Shown piece by piece: positions 30,321-39,308 of a stretch of 39,308 nucleotides of DNA. The notes beneath the pieces are model-generated. The model was given only the letters and a program-made list of their open reading frames with translations. It searched no databases and was not told where the DNA came from. The first letter of the stretch is position 1, and each line of letters opens with the position of its first letter. This DNA is from Chondrus crispus (lineage: Eukaryota; Rhodophyta; Florideophyceae; Gigartinales; Gigartinaceae): assembly GCF_000350225.1 (NCBI RefSeq), contig NW_005179251.1, positions 49,776 through 89,083 of the forward strand, given 5' to 3'. The position numbers and the translations under genes were made by a program.

Positions 30321-31085
30321 TGTGGTATATTGCCAAGTGTCCACTAGTGTACATAATGTACTCGAACACCCGATGGTGTATGACAAGGACCGCATTGGTT
30401 AATTCCGAATTCGAAAGGTAATTACCTTATCACCCGGTAAGTTGGGCAGCGCAATTCGCGTCCGTGTACTTACTGTACTCGAATCATACCGTCTAATTTA
30501 TGATACCGGCGTACCTCGCTGGCGCCCAAGTGCAGGACCGTTACTGCCCGACGTGTAGTCGTACCGTTACAGTCTGGCACTGTAAGAACGGGGACTACTG
30601 TAGTAGATATAATAAAGTAGGGAAGGGGAAGGACTCGAGTGGATGATCGATCAAGGCAGTGGCATCATCTCGAGGGCCGACTGCTTTGTCCCTTGGTTTT
30701 GTGCCTAAGTCTTTTGCTTGACTACGTTTTCGTCTTCCCTTTTTGTACATCGAGTACAACGAAAAGTACTCCACCGCAGGGGTAACGCACGACGAGCGCT
30801 CCGCATAGCGCCTGGATTCGTCCTCTGTGACGGCGTCGCCTCCGCACAGCGTCGAGTTACCACGTCGAGGACGTCGATCTGCCTTTCGTGGCATCGTTGT
30901 GTCGAACCCACACCGTTCTACCAAAACCTCTACTAACCAGCTACCGAACTGCCTTCTGTCTTGTTTTGTGGTTCTTACTACACGTGTGCACGGCACTCGT
31001 CGCGTCTCGCACGCGTCGAACTACAGTACGACGTGTCGCAGCTCCCACCACCCGAAGCCGGTCGAGCGCAGCACGTTCTACTACA
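30321..31085 (+). repeat. 3' LTR of element B
   Basis: 765 bp, starts TGTGGTATAT, ends TTCTACTACA. About 98% identical to the 5' LTR, with one extra T in a T-run near 30962-30966. The sequence after it is element C RNase H on the minus strand. Confidence 0.94.
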
Positions 31086-33051
31086 TCGACGGCGTCCCTA
31101 CTCAGAGTGTCGGGCACTACGAGGGCGGATCCAGGCGCGTACTGTACTGCGAAGTCGTAGTCTTGCACTTCTACCATCCAGCGTGCCAGCCTTCCCCTTG
31201 GCTCCCGTAGACTCATTAACCACCTTAGCGAACAGTGGTCGGTCACAATTGTGACTCCCTTCTCCCCATGGAGGTACGGGCGCCATTTTCGAAGTGCGTG
31301 GACCACTGCCAAGCACTCCCTTTCTGTCACCGTAAACTTCCTCTCTGAATCTGACAGCTTGCGGCTTGTGAAGGCGATGGGCCGCCATTTTCGATCGCCT
31401 TCCTGCTGCAACAATACCCCGCCGAGCCCGTATCGGCTAGCATCGGTCATGGCCCTTTTCGCAGCTCCCCTTCGCGGAGATGCCAAAAACTCTGGGTCAC
31501 TGAGGACCTCCTGCAGGTCTTCCCAGGCTGTCCTCTGGCAGCTTCCCCATCTGCAGTCCCAGTCGTGTATGACTAGATGGGTCCCAGGCTTCTTGTTGCG
31601 GTTGAAGCCCGTGCCTTTCAGGACTTCGTGCAGCGGCCTTGCGATCTCCGCGAAATGATCCACAAATTCGCTAAAATACTTCACCAGTTCGAGGAAGCGC
31701 ATCAGCTCCCCACCGTTTCCCGGCTCAACCAGGTCCCTAATCGCCCTCACGTGCGCAGCTGACGGTTGGATTCCGTCCTTGTTAATGCGGTGACCGAGGA
31801 TCTCTGCTGTCCGTACACCGAACTGACACTTGGCGAATTTCAGACGGGCGCCGGCGTCGAGGAACCGGCGCAGGACGGACTCCAACGATTGAAGGTGGGC
31901 CTCTGCGGATTCAGTCCCCAAACTTACGTCATGCATAAAAGCCCATACGCCCCTGCCTTTTAGATCTCCAAGGATGAAGTTGATGATCCTTTGGAAGGCG
32001 GCCGGTGAGTTCTTTAGTTCTTGGGGGAGTCTAAGATATCGTAGGAGCCCCAGGACCGTCTGCACAGCGGTGTAGTCTTTAGACCCCTCCTCTAGCTCGA
32101 TCTGAAAAGAAACATCCCTGAGGTCGATTGTGGAGAATACTCGCTTGCCGCCCATCCAGTCCAGGGTGGCGCGGACGTCCTCCATGGGGTAGTTGTCCGT
32201 GATGGTTAATGAGTTCAATCCCCTAAAGTCTGATGTGACTCGCGTTGAACCGTCTTTTTTTTGACGAAGACGTTACAGGCTGCCCATGGAGACGTGGCGG
32301 GCTCCACAACCCCGAGCTCCAGTAGCCTCTTCATGCCCTGCCGCTCGACTTCCTCTTCCTTCGGCGAGCGCCTCCGAACCGGGCCGCAAACGGGTCGCGC
32401 ATCGGGGACCAGTTCGATCTTGTGCTTCACCCCCTTGATGCGCCCGAGTCCCTTGAATACCGCCCTCTGTCTCCACAACATCTCCCGAAGCCGCTCTTGC
32501 ATCTGCTTTGAAGGGTGGAACTCCGACAAGTCTATGTCCGAGATCGCGTCGTCGACTTCCGCATCGAGGACCGCTGCAGCGAGTTCCGACTGCGGGCCAT
32601 TAGTATCCTCTCTGCGTACCCTTCCCCGAATTCGTCGCCCTTGAGCCCATATATTCGCCTTGTCTGTGGCGAGATTGAGGTCCAGGCCATGTTTCCTCCA
32701 AAAGTGGGAGCCCATGAGCACGGTGCTCGGGAGGCTACCAGCGACGCGCACCGTCTCACAAAATTCAGTTCCCCACATTGAGAAGCGCAGAACCCCGCGC
32801 CCACAGACCGCCATCTCATATCCGTCAGCAGCCCTTGCGGAACACTTATCCGCTGTCGACGTGCCGCCGACTGACTGGAACCAGTCCCGGTCAACCCATA
32901 TCGATCGGGCACCGGTGTCCAGGGGCACCCACAATGTGCGGCCCCGCACGGTCAGGGCAACCGTTCCGCCCTCTGGTCCCCTGGTCTGCCCACCTGTACA
33001 CCTGCACACGCGCTCAGTTGTCTTTCAAGCATTCCGGGGTAAGCTGCCTAG
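31086..33051 (-). pseudogene. pol: Protease, RT and RNase H part of element C pol
   Basis: The -1 frame after gag gives a retropepsin with Asp-Thr-Gly (LWVPLDTGARSIW), then RT (ITDNYPMEDV, FSTIDLRDVSFQIEL) and RNase H (MTDASRYGLGGVLLQQ, VTERECLAVVHAL), ending in DTLSRDAVD at the junction with the B LTR. Lesions: TGA at 33027-33025 before the protease; a frameshift in an A8 run (T8 at 32255-32262 on the plus strand) inside the RT motif; and in the catalytic box Phe-Met-His-Asp at 31939-31928, where A has Phe-Met-Asp-Asp. The loss of one catalytic Asp would by itself inactivate RT. The rest of pol lies beyond element B at 17399-18488. Confidence 0.92.
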
Positions 33052-34367
33052 TTTTTTCGGGGCGGCCGCTCTTCGGTCCTCCTTCCGCCCCGCGTCCCTT
33101 CGCCCTGTGACGTCCGTGCGGGTTCCCCTCTGTCCCTTCTCTTCTTCGGACAATGACGTGCAATGTGCCCCTTTTCGCTACAGTAGTAGCAGGTGGCAGA
33201 GGTGAACCTCTCGTCTGTAGAGGTAATCAGGGGAGTCGGGCGAGGAGGTGGGTCGACGTTGGCGACCAGCTCCTCACCCTGACCTGCTCCCTCATCCGTC
33301 TGCCGGACACGTTCGATTCGGTACCTACCCCTTCCGATGTCTGGGGTGGTAGAGGCGGACATCATGGCAACCCTACCGGTTACTTCATCAAACGAGCCAG
33401 GGACTGAAATGGCCAAGTCTTGCAGGCTTGGCAGCAAAGACTGAATAAATCGGTCCAGCATTGTATCGTCCGACACCGGCTCGGAAAGGGCTAGCGTAGC
33501 CGCCCGCACTCGGTGCGCAAAATGGTTAAGAGTTTCCCTACCCTCGCGCAATGCCAATTGGTTAAACCTGGTCCTCATTTGGCGCTGATGGCTTCCATTG
33601 CACAACCGCTCTTTTGCCAAGCTCCAGAGCTCATCTGCGTCACAGTCAAGGTTTGACGACGCGATACCCTCGAAGATGGAAAGGGCAGTTCCCGTGAAAG
33701 CGCAGGCGAGTAGGCGGCGATGGAGTTTGCGCCGCACCGGAAAATCTTGAGTGAGGCGTCTCCACGCCCGCCGTGCTGCGAAGAAATTCTTATCCCCTGC
33801 GACTGAGATGCGTACCGGTTCAAGGGACTTGTCATAAGTCTTAAACGCAGTGCCGGGCTTCAGAAGGTCGCTGCCATCAATGGATACGACGGATAGCCCT
33901 CTTGTCGAAGCAGGAGATGTTTCTCCTTGTTCAGCCTTGCCTGGTGGTGGGCGTGCCGACGCCAGTCGCGCCGGAGGCGCTGGCCCTCCCGGTAGTTCCG
34001 CAGCCTCCAGAAAGCTTTGCTGGAAACCGCGTACCTTGGCACCTCCTTTGGCCGAACTCGTCTCCACAAGGACTCCCAGATCTCCTACCGCGTCGCCAAT
34101 GGCCCTTATCGCCTGGGTATTCTGCTGCAGATTCACGAGGATGGCCTCCATCACTTCCTTCATGGACTGCAGTGGTTCCGATGGGGCGAGACCGCCAGCT
34201 CTCAATTCCGATTTGCGGTAGCCCCCTTCGGCTGTCGGCTCCCTCAGATTTTCCCCCTCGTCACTGGTAGTCATTCGAGCAAATTGCTCTTCCATTTCCT
34301 CTTGTTTCGTCGCCATGCTTCCGGGTCCTGTTCCAATTTTCTTCACTGGTGCACTCATCGTAAACAC
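33048..34367 (-). CDS. gag: gag of element C
   Basis: 439 residues, intact. ATG 34367; a second ATG three codons later (34358) is equally possible. The N-terminal 150 residues are polar, with a likely helix around MKEVMEAILVNLQQNTQAIR. The capsid-like region (about 180-340) is homologous to element A gag (LACAFTGTALSIFEGIASSN, SLAKERLCNGSH). A CX2CX4HX4C zinc knuckle (CYYCSEKGHIARHC) is near residue 395, followed by an Arg/Lys/Gly-rich RNA-binding tail. Structural and RNA-packaging protein of the retrotransposon particle. Ends at TAG directly after the slippery site. Confidence 0.9.
   Translation of the reverse strand: MFTMSAPVKKIGTGPGSMATKQEEMEEQFARMTTSDEGENLREPTAEGGYRKSELRAGGLAPSEPLQSMKEVMEAILVNLQQNTQAIRAIGDAVGDLGVLVETSSAKGGAKVRGFQQSFLEAAELPGGPAPPARLASARPPPGKAEQGETSPASTRGLSVVSIDGSDLLKPGTAFKTYDKSLEPVRISVAGDKNFFAARRAWRRLTQDFPVRRKLHRRLLACAFTGTALSIFEGIASSNLDCDADELWSLAKERLCNGSHQRQMRTRFNQLALREGRETLNHFAHRVRAATLALSEPVSDDTMLDRFIQSLLPSLQDLAISVPGSFDEVTGRVAMMSASTTPDIGRGRYRIERVRQTDEGAGQGEELVANVDPPPRPTPLITSTDERFTSATCYYCSEKGHIARHCPKKRRDRGEPARTSQGEGTRGGRRTEERPPRKN
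33051..33057 (-). promoter_or_regulatory. Probable -1 ribosomal frameshift site, element C
   Basis: On the minus strand the heptamer AAAAAAC is phased A_AAA_AAC and is followed at once by the gag TAG. This is the classical retroviral slippery heptamer. Pol is in the -1 frame. Confidence 0.85.
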
Positions 34368-34424
34368 GGCCCTTGTTCCTTGTCCCTGTCAACCCAGACC
34401 TGAACATCGAGATGTGGTATTCAC

Positions 34425-34438
34425 TAACAAATTTGTTA
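34425..34438 (-). other. 14-bp perfect palindrome at the primer-binding position of element C
   Basis: TAACAAATTTGTTA directly abuts the 5' LTR. It has the same length and position as TTACAACGTTGTAA in element A, and differs from it at two half-site positions with matching changes on the other side. No TGG-led primer site is present. Confidence 0.9.
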
Positions 34439-35072
34439 TGTTGCGGCTAGCCCAAGCCGCATACCTCACCGACCGAGAGCGCAAAAGGCCCGCGTGATAA
34501 CCTCTAGTTTACCTTTGCGTTTCCACTTGCTGCCTCGATACCTACATTTCTTACCAGCGATCTCTATCTTATATTCTTGGTGAATGCCGAGCGGGTCTCG
34601 GATCGCATGCTGTCGGCAGTGTCGGCATGGGATCGATCCCGTTGGGCCGTTGCCGACGACTTTGAAGCCGCCACCCAGGGACTACCGTTCGCGCTCCCCT
34701 GTCGTCCTCCCGATTCCCTCCTGCGTCCTGCCTCGCCGTTCGCGTAACTGGCTTTCCTCTCGCGCCTGCAGTGCTCCTCACTCCTGCGTCCGACCGCACC
34801 CGCGTGTTCCGAACGTTCTCCTGCAGCCTGCGACCACAGCGCCCATGCGCGCGGCGCTCCTACTTCTAGCCGTCTCTCCCCGCCGCCTCGCTCTCTCCAA
34901 CGGTCCCGGTCTCGCCTGCACCCGCCGGACGGCTTTCCCGCCCGCCACTGTCGGTCAGCGGCGGGCAGCCAAAAAGTGCGCGCACAGTTTGGGTGATTCG
35001 ATCCTGGGATCTAGGCGCATGTCCACGCAGCTGCCACGTGTGGCGTAGAAACCTGATATCCGACGCGCAACA
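34439..35072 (-). repeat. 5' LTR of element C
   Basis: 634 bp, about 96% identical to 16697-17331 by eye. Its outer flank is the GTAG duplication (35073-35076). Confidence 0.94.
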
Positions 35073-35663
35073 GTAGTGTAATCTGAAAGCATCAAGACCC
35101 GGCTGGGATATGCAAGTAACCTTGCTGTGCTGCGCTGGACCTCGCTGTCAACGTACACACGGGTTACAAGTGTAATACGCCAGCGCACACACTATACGTT
35201 GTCCTTGCTGTAGTTTTAGGGTACTCTCTGCCTAACACGCAGTTTTATTGGTAGTTGTGTATTTCTGCTGAGCTGTATAGGTTTTCACCCGAGCTACTAA
35301 GCCACGGTTTCCTGTACCAGCTTAGATTTTTGAACTCTATAAAAGGTCAACTTGTGGTGGGCTTGGAGGACTAACCTCACCCATTACCAACCGAACATCA
35401 ACGATTATCAACGAGAAGTATTTCCTCAGAACGAACTAGCCGATCTAGTGTTCACCTCGGACAGGCTGTCCCCCACGCCCATCGGGGGTACCTTCGGACA
35501 TCGGCGAGTCGGTGTCCAATCCGAGTTTCATTTTAAAGGGGTACTCCCGACGAGCACCTATCAAGCTATCTAGTCAGCTTCACAGTGTAACAGCTGTGAG
35601 ACGGGGTTTTTGGCACATTACGCAATCGATTAAAACCCGATTAAGTTCCTGTCTGTCTTTACG

Positions 35664-35773
35664 TACCTGTGGGCTGGATTGCAAGGTACTAGTTGTCTGT
35701 TGAAGTACCTGTGGGCTAGAGTGCCAGGTACAATTTGTCTCTGTTCAATACATGTGGACTGGAGTGCCAGGTA
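35664..35773. repeat. Three 42-43-bp tandem repeats with hairpin
   Basis: Units start at 35664, 35706 and 35749. Each has TACCTGTGGGCT-type sequence closed by AGGTA, so each can fold as a short hairpin (TACCT...AGGTA). The third unit has TACATG. Confidence 0.85.
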
Positions 35774-36243
35774 TCTGAACGTGCTCTAGCACCGAGTTAT
35801 TACACTTCTCGGGTGCGTTGCCTGTGTACCAAGATCTCTTGCTCGACTCGTCGATCCCCCACTAGTCTCTTTGAGGCGGATAACAACGTCGCTCGAAAGA
35901 GTGGGTGGAGTGGCCAGGGCCTGAGGTGGACGGGAAGGATGGCGAGCTAGGCGCAAAAACGCTCTTTTTCCTCACTGTTTTTCTGCTGATTGCTGTTGGC
36001 TCGGTAGCAAGTGGCGAACTGTCTTTAAGTCGCGTTGTTTGGATTGGGTCTTGCCAGTGGTAGTGAAGCTTTAAAACGGTTTCGTGCTACGTTCCCGCAA
36101 GAGACCAGTCTGAGGTTAAAGGCTGTTGTGCAGTTTACTGTATAGCCTCTCTAAGGAAGTCTCGTAAGGACCAGAAAGCTTCTTTCTCTGAGAACGCAGA
36201 GAAGGGTAGCACGCAGAAATCGAATTCTGACCCGGACGGTATC

Positions 36244-36340
36244 CAGGCGTCAGAAGTCGGACCTCAACTACCTGCAGGGGCTGCAGGCGTCGGGAGTCGG
36301 ACTCCAAAGAACCTACCTGCAGGCGCCAAGGGTCGGACCC
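36244..36340. repeat. Three 36-40-bp degenerate tandem repeats
   Basis: CAGGCGTCAGAAGTCGGACC, CAGGCGTCGGGAGTCGGACT and CAGGCGCCAAGGGTCGGACC start at 36244, 36284 and 36320, the last two preceded by CTG. Function unknown. Confidence 0.75.
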
Positions 36341-37375
36341 GAACAAGTGAACAAGGAAGTCGCTGATCGACTTCAGACTGCCACTGATGTGCCTTCGTCG
36401 TCCAACCTGGTCTTCTCCGTCTTTGACAGAAAAGAAGCAAAATGGCTTCCCAGTAGCAGGCTTCTCCGTCGGATCGGGCCTTGCTCTGCCACGCGGTGGA
36501 CATGGCGAGGTGAGTGCGAGGGAGGAGCTGCGGGCAGCAAGAGAGAGATGAAGAATGCAAAGCAGCCGCGGGGGCGAAAAGGGTTTTCGGTCACCAAGTA
36601 CAAAGCACCCATAGTAATTGGCTCCCACTAAAATTAAAACCCCCGTGTCCACATGTGCCTGTTGTCATCCGCTACTAAATACAAATCACTACAAGTAGTT
36701 GCCCTCCCCGCAAGTACAAACGCCCGGTGTCCACGTGTGCGATGTGTCAGCGGTTAGGCCGATCATTGTGGTGATTCCTTGATATGGAAGGAATAGACCA
36801 TTCACGCAAATTCTCTCGGACAGCCCAAAGAGCCAAATAACTACTGAGAAGACAACTATTTTTGACGTATCACACATTAATAAATAAATCACACACTAAC
36901 TGTAAATATGGTCGACCGTTTCGACAAGAAACCCGCGAATCGCCAATACGTGGTCAATTGCTGGACTTCGATTGAATTTGAAAGAGCAGCATCTCAACCT
37001 GTAACGCCCAGTTCATTTGATAAAAGACCGGGCCACATCATAATGGCAGAGGTCAACGCCTTTCAAAAATTCAGAACTGGTTCTTCCCGCCCTCATCCCG
37101 CCCCCTTCCGCTCCGCCTTCTACACCTACAGTGTCAAGCCCCCCTTCCCCACCTTGCCACTCCAACCCCACACACGCCACTTTTATACCTACACAACTCC
37201 ACGCCCACTTCCACACCTTTCCATCCTATCTACCTGTCCTCCATCGTCTCTCTCCCACTCTGCACTAGTTTCTCTCCATCTGCTCTGCCACTTTTACCCC
37301 TCTTGCCCCACCCCCGCTTCCTCCGCCGCGTGCCCCTCTCGCCTGCCATTTCCTATCATTATCGCACAGTGCACT

Positions 37376-38656
37376 ATGGCCTGCTTCTCATCTCACGATG
37401 CAGCACAAGCCCTGCAACTCTTCGCCAATGCGTCAATTGATCGCCCTAATGAGCTCGAGGCGTTAGAGGACGAGCGTCCAGAGGACAGTGATGAGGATAA
37501 TGGGACTGATCCGCCAATATTTGACGGTTTCTACGATGAGGGGGGTGCAAAAGCCATTGTGGAGATGACCAACTTCAACCCGGCCCAATTCATCGGCATT
37601 TGGGCTGGGTTTGAGGCGTTGGTCCTTGCAAACTACAACGTCGGTCGTGGGCGCAAATGCGCGCAGAAGCCTAAAGACGTGCTATTCATGGTATTGGCGG
37701 TTCTTAAGCACGGGGGTACGTGGGATTTTTTGGCCAGGGTGTTTGGGCAGAAAACGTCCGCTTTTGAGCGAATGGTGCTTCGGTTTATACAGCTCTTATC
37801 CGGACCTTTATATGAGCACTACGTCTCAAACCAGACGAAGACATGGACCATGAAGGAACTGCAGACAAATGGGCATGTGTTTAAAAATTATCCCATGGCA
37901 AGGTACGCCACGGATGTGACGTTCCAGCCTGCCTTCAGGCCGTCGGGCAGTGCCGAGGAGGGAAAGCGGTATTAAAGTGGTAAACACAAGTTGTATGGAT
38001 ACAAGGTTGAAGTCTCAGTTACCCCAAATGGTTTCGCTGTCGGTGTGAGCATGCACGAGCCTGGGTCCGTTTCCGATCTCGTCATTTTCCAGGAAATTCA
38101 ATGGTTTCACCGCCGCACCCAGCGCAAAAGGAGTGATGAAATGTACATTGCGGACAACGGCCCGCTTGCAGAGAGGTACCTGAAGCAGTTGGCAGTGCTA
38201 GCCGATAAAGGCTATCAAGGCGCTGGGGAGTTTTGTAGAATTATTCATCCCAAGCGCAAACCACAAGGCTTGTGTTTGTCTCCCGCGGATGTTTTGACAA
38301 ACAAGTTTATATCTAGTGACCGCATTTTGGTAGAGAACTATTTCGGACGTTTATGCGGGCTTTGGAATGTGTTAGGATCGAAATGGAACTGGTCCGAGAT
38401 TAATTATGACCCCATATTTCGTCTATGTCTAGGGCTGACGAACTTCCACATACGCTGGAAGCCGCTGCGGGATGACGACATGCAGTTATACCATCAGCTT
38501 ACAAGCAGGTGGTATCACATTGGGAATTCTCAACTTGAACGACGCCGAAGGATACAGAAGCGCTATCGTCAGAGACGAGCGGACTTCGTGCAACGCCAAT
38601 TTCGTGCAGAGGGGGTGAGGGAGCTGTTTGGGAGACAGCCAAGCGAAAGTATGTAG
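37376..38656 (+). pseudogene. DDE transposase (PIF/Harbinger-IS5-like, DDE_Tnp_4 type), one internal stop
   Basis: Start chosen at ATG 37376. The same frame is open from 36908, but the added part is translated pyrimidine-rich sequence without domain character. About 426 codons. An acidic N-terminal segment (EALEDERPEDSDEDN) leads to the DDE domain: first Asp in YATDVTFQP, second in LADKGYQGAGEF, Glu in ILVENYFGRL, followed by a late helical segment and a basic C-terminus (ERRRRIQKRYRQRRADF). The enzyme would move a host transposon; such genes usually have a Myb-like partner, not seen here. TAA at 37973-37975 replaces what is probably the second Tyr of an RYYSGKHK motif; both sides are in one frame. 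No terminal inverted repeats were found by eye. Confidence 0.85.
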
Positions 38657-39091
38657 GGACAGCAGAAAGATACTGTACTATCGTAAAAGTATCATTTTTG
38701 CTCTCGATTTTTATGCATTGCTGTAGAGGGCGTTGAGTCGGCTGTTGGAGTCCACTACAGCATATTTTAGCTCACCTTCAAAAGGACCGAGTCGTCCTGC
38801 AATTGTCACTGTTCTGCGCAAACCCCCTTCATTTGCGTTGGAGACCTAATGACTCTCTGAACGGCCCAGACAGTCATTCCTCCCTCATGTCGTTGGTCAG
38901 CGGCACCTCCCCTTTTGCTCAGTGGTTATCACAATCATACCGTACATTGGCGACATCTTCTTGCGCCTTTCGTGCGCGGTCGTGCGTCTCCGTCCTCCGC
39001 ATCTCCCGCTATCCCCTGCACCTTTATACGACATGCCCCAACCTTCCGACATCCGCGCCCAGCCTCAATCCTCCGCTCCCCATCATCCACA
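38657..39091. other. Intergenic region upstream of the last gene
   Basis: About 435 bp. It contains a loose inverted repeat TGCTGTAG (38719-38726) / CTACAGCA (38755-38762), the tRNA D-arm-like motif at 38913-38932, and a C-rich leader up to the ATG at 39092. It probably holds the promoter of the downstream gene. Confidence 0.5.
38913..38932 (+). other. tRNA D-arm / box A-like motif, copy upstream of the last gene
   Basis: TTTTGCTCAGTGGTTATCAC followed by AATCAT. The part AGTGGTTATCACAATCAT is the same as at 268-286, where the final ATG is the start of the first gene. There is no box B downstream, so not a tRNA gene. Confidence 0.5.
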
Positions 39092-39308
39092 ATGGGCTGC
39101 ACTCCCTCCAAGCCGCGCTCCGAGACCTCCGCGCGCGCGCGCGCGCCCGCGAAGCCCGCGCCGCCGCGCCCCGCCCCCGTCGCAACGCACGAGACCGCCT
39201 CCTCCGCCAGCCTGGTCGCCGGCTCGACGGCCGCCGTCGCCTTCCACGGCCTGCTCAACAGCGATGGTCTGACGCTGTCGCGCCCGGCCACGTCCGCGCT
39301 GTCCAAGG
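39092..39308 (+). CDS. Partial gene, probable N-myristoylated/palmitoylated protein
   Basis: The frame from ATG 39092 stays open to the window end (72 codons, no stop). The product begins MGCTPSKPRSETSARARAPA. Gly2 with Ser6 fits the MGxxxS N-myristoylation pattern, Cys3 is a natural palmitoylation site, and the following Lys/Arg/Pro-rich stretch would help membrane binding. Many protein kinases, phosphatases and G-protein-related factors of eukaryotes start this way. The family cannot be named because the catalytic part lies beyond the window. The C-rich leader and the MGC start make this frame more credible than the overlapping frames on either strand. A (GC)n run near 39130-39148 encodes the Ala/Arg repeat. 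Confidence 0.65.
   Translation, partial: MGCTPSKPRSETSARARAPAKPAPPRPAPVATHETASSASLVAGSTAAVAFHGLLNSDGLTLSRPATSALSK

Larger units (their letters stand above)
18489..31085 (+). mobile_element. Chromovirus-type LTR retrotransposon B with antisense ORF
   Basis: 12.6 kb with LTRs 18489-19252 (764 bp) and 30321-31085 (765 bp), about 98% identical by eye (around 15 substitutions and one T indel). Plus strand: primer site, gag, protease, RT, RNase H, integrase, a 1.1-kb insert-like stretch, chromodomain, then an antisense frame, a polypurine tract and the 3' LTR. It sits in the pol of element C. The flanks (GTGGG on the left, TCGAC on the right) do not form a target duplication. Pol has five stops and three frameshifts, so it is not autonomous. 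Confidence 0.95.
16697..35072 (-). mobile_element. Ty3-type LTR retrotransposon C, interrupted by chromovirus B
   Basis: Minus-strand element: 5' LTR at 34439-35072, 3' LTR at 16697-17331. Flanked by GTAG on both sides (16693-16696 and 35073-35076). Gag is intact. Pol is broken, and its middle is replaced by element B (18489-31085). Same lineage as element A by gag, pol, LTR ends (TGTTGC...GCAACA), 4-bp target duplication and a palindrome after the 5' LTR. LTRs differ at roughly 25 positions plus one indel by my count (about 4%), so it is older than A. Confidence 0.95.
35077..37375. other. Non-coding host region right of the nest
   Basis: About 2.3 kb without a supportable gene. It holds a TATA-like TATAAAAGG at 35338-35346, three 42-43-bp repeats at 35664-35773, three shorter repeats at 36244-36340, two copies of a CCCGGTGTCCACGTGTGC-like motif (about 36640 and 36725), and a strongly pyrimidine-rich stretch at 37080-37360 just before the transposase. 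The first 800 bp resemble an LTR (TATA box, then a leader), but no partner copy is in the window. Minus-strand and plus-strand frames at 36116-36652 overlap each other and lack domain signals. Confidence 0.5.

Noticed and set aside
35077..35900. 5' LTR of a further retrotransposon
   Set aside because: A TATA box and a leader-like stretch are suggestive, but no second copy, primer site or gag follows in the window.
36116..36652. 178-codon minus-strand frame
   Set aside because: It crosses the degenerate tandem repeats at 36244-36340 and has no domain or conserved neighbour; overlapping plus frames are equally open.
8478..38656. RIP-like C-to-T mutation of all transposable elements
   Set aside because: Several stops fit CAA to TAA or TGG to TAG, but others need transversions, and stops arising from CAA or TGG favour CpA changes anyway. 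Without many aligned copies no bias can be claimed, and RIP is known from fungi.
38913..38990. Possible tRNA gene starting at the box A-like motif
   Set aside because: No box B, no anticodon arm and no acceptor pairing could be found in the following 80 bp.

Overview
The window looks like nuclear DNA of a multicellular alga, most likely a florideophyte red alga such as Chondrus. This is an inference: the host-type genes are long, intron-free, eukaryotic reading frames, separated by short intergenic stretches and by a large nest of Ty3-type LTR retrotransposons and cut-and-paste DNA transposons. No complete tRNA, rRNA, CRISPR array or bacterial operon was seen. The species cannot be fixed from the sequence alone.

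Layout. (1) 1-286: inverted 47-bp repeats running into the start of a gene. (2) 285-1346 (+): a protein with a flavin-reductase-like (FMN-binding split barrel) C-terminal domain. (3) 1347-2649: intergenic, with a perfect 30-bp palindrome. (4) 2650-7830 (-): a 1726-residue TIR / NB-ARC / WD40 receptor, the most interesting host gene here. It has the plant-like TIR plus NB-ARC switch, but WD40 propellers stand where land-plant receptors carry leucine-rich repeats. (5) 8296-35076: a four-element transposon nest. (6) 35077-37375: non-coding sequence with short tandem repeats. (7) 37376-38656 (+): a DDE transposase relic with one internal stop. (8) 39092 to the window end (+): the first 72 codons of a gene whose product begins Met-Gly-Cys, a myristoylation/palmitoylation-type N-terminus.

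The nest can be read like strata. A pogo/Tigger-type transposon (TA target site, 29-bp inverted ends, about 2.27 kb without its insert) sits at 8298-16693. Retrotransposon A (8478-14599, +) landed inside it, just upstream of the transposase, duplicating GTGC. Retrotransposon C (16697-35072, -) landed on the pogo right end, duplicating GTAG. Chromovirus B (18489-31085, +) lies inside the C integrase region, without a target duplication and with about 0.5 kb of C missing. By my reading the LTR pairs differ by about 4% (C), about 2% (B) and 0% (A), which agrees with B being younger than the C it interrupts.

A and C are one lineage: related Gag and Pol, LTRs ending TGTTGC...GCAACA, 4-bp target duplications, and Phe-Met-Asp-Asp in place of the usual Tyr-X-Asp-Asp in reverse transcriptase. 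They lack a recognisable tRNA primer-binding site. In its place, directly after the 5' LTR, each carries a different but perfect 14-bp palindrome. B is a classical chromovirus (tRNA-type primer site, Tyr-Leu-Asp-Asp, chromodomain) with an extra long antisense reading frame near its 3' end. All three elements place pol in the -1 frame relative to gag and carry an in-phase retroviral-type slippery heptamer. Every transposable-element coding region in the window is broken by stops or frameshifts except the gag genes of B and C.
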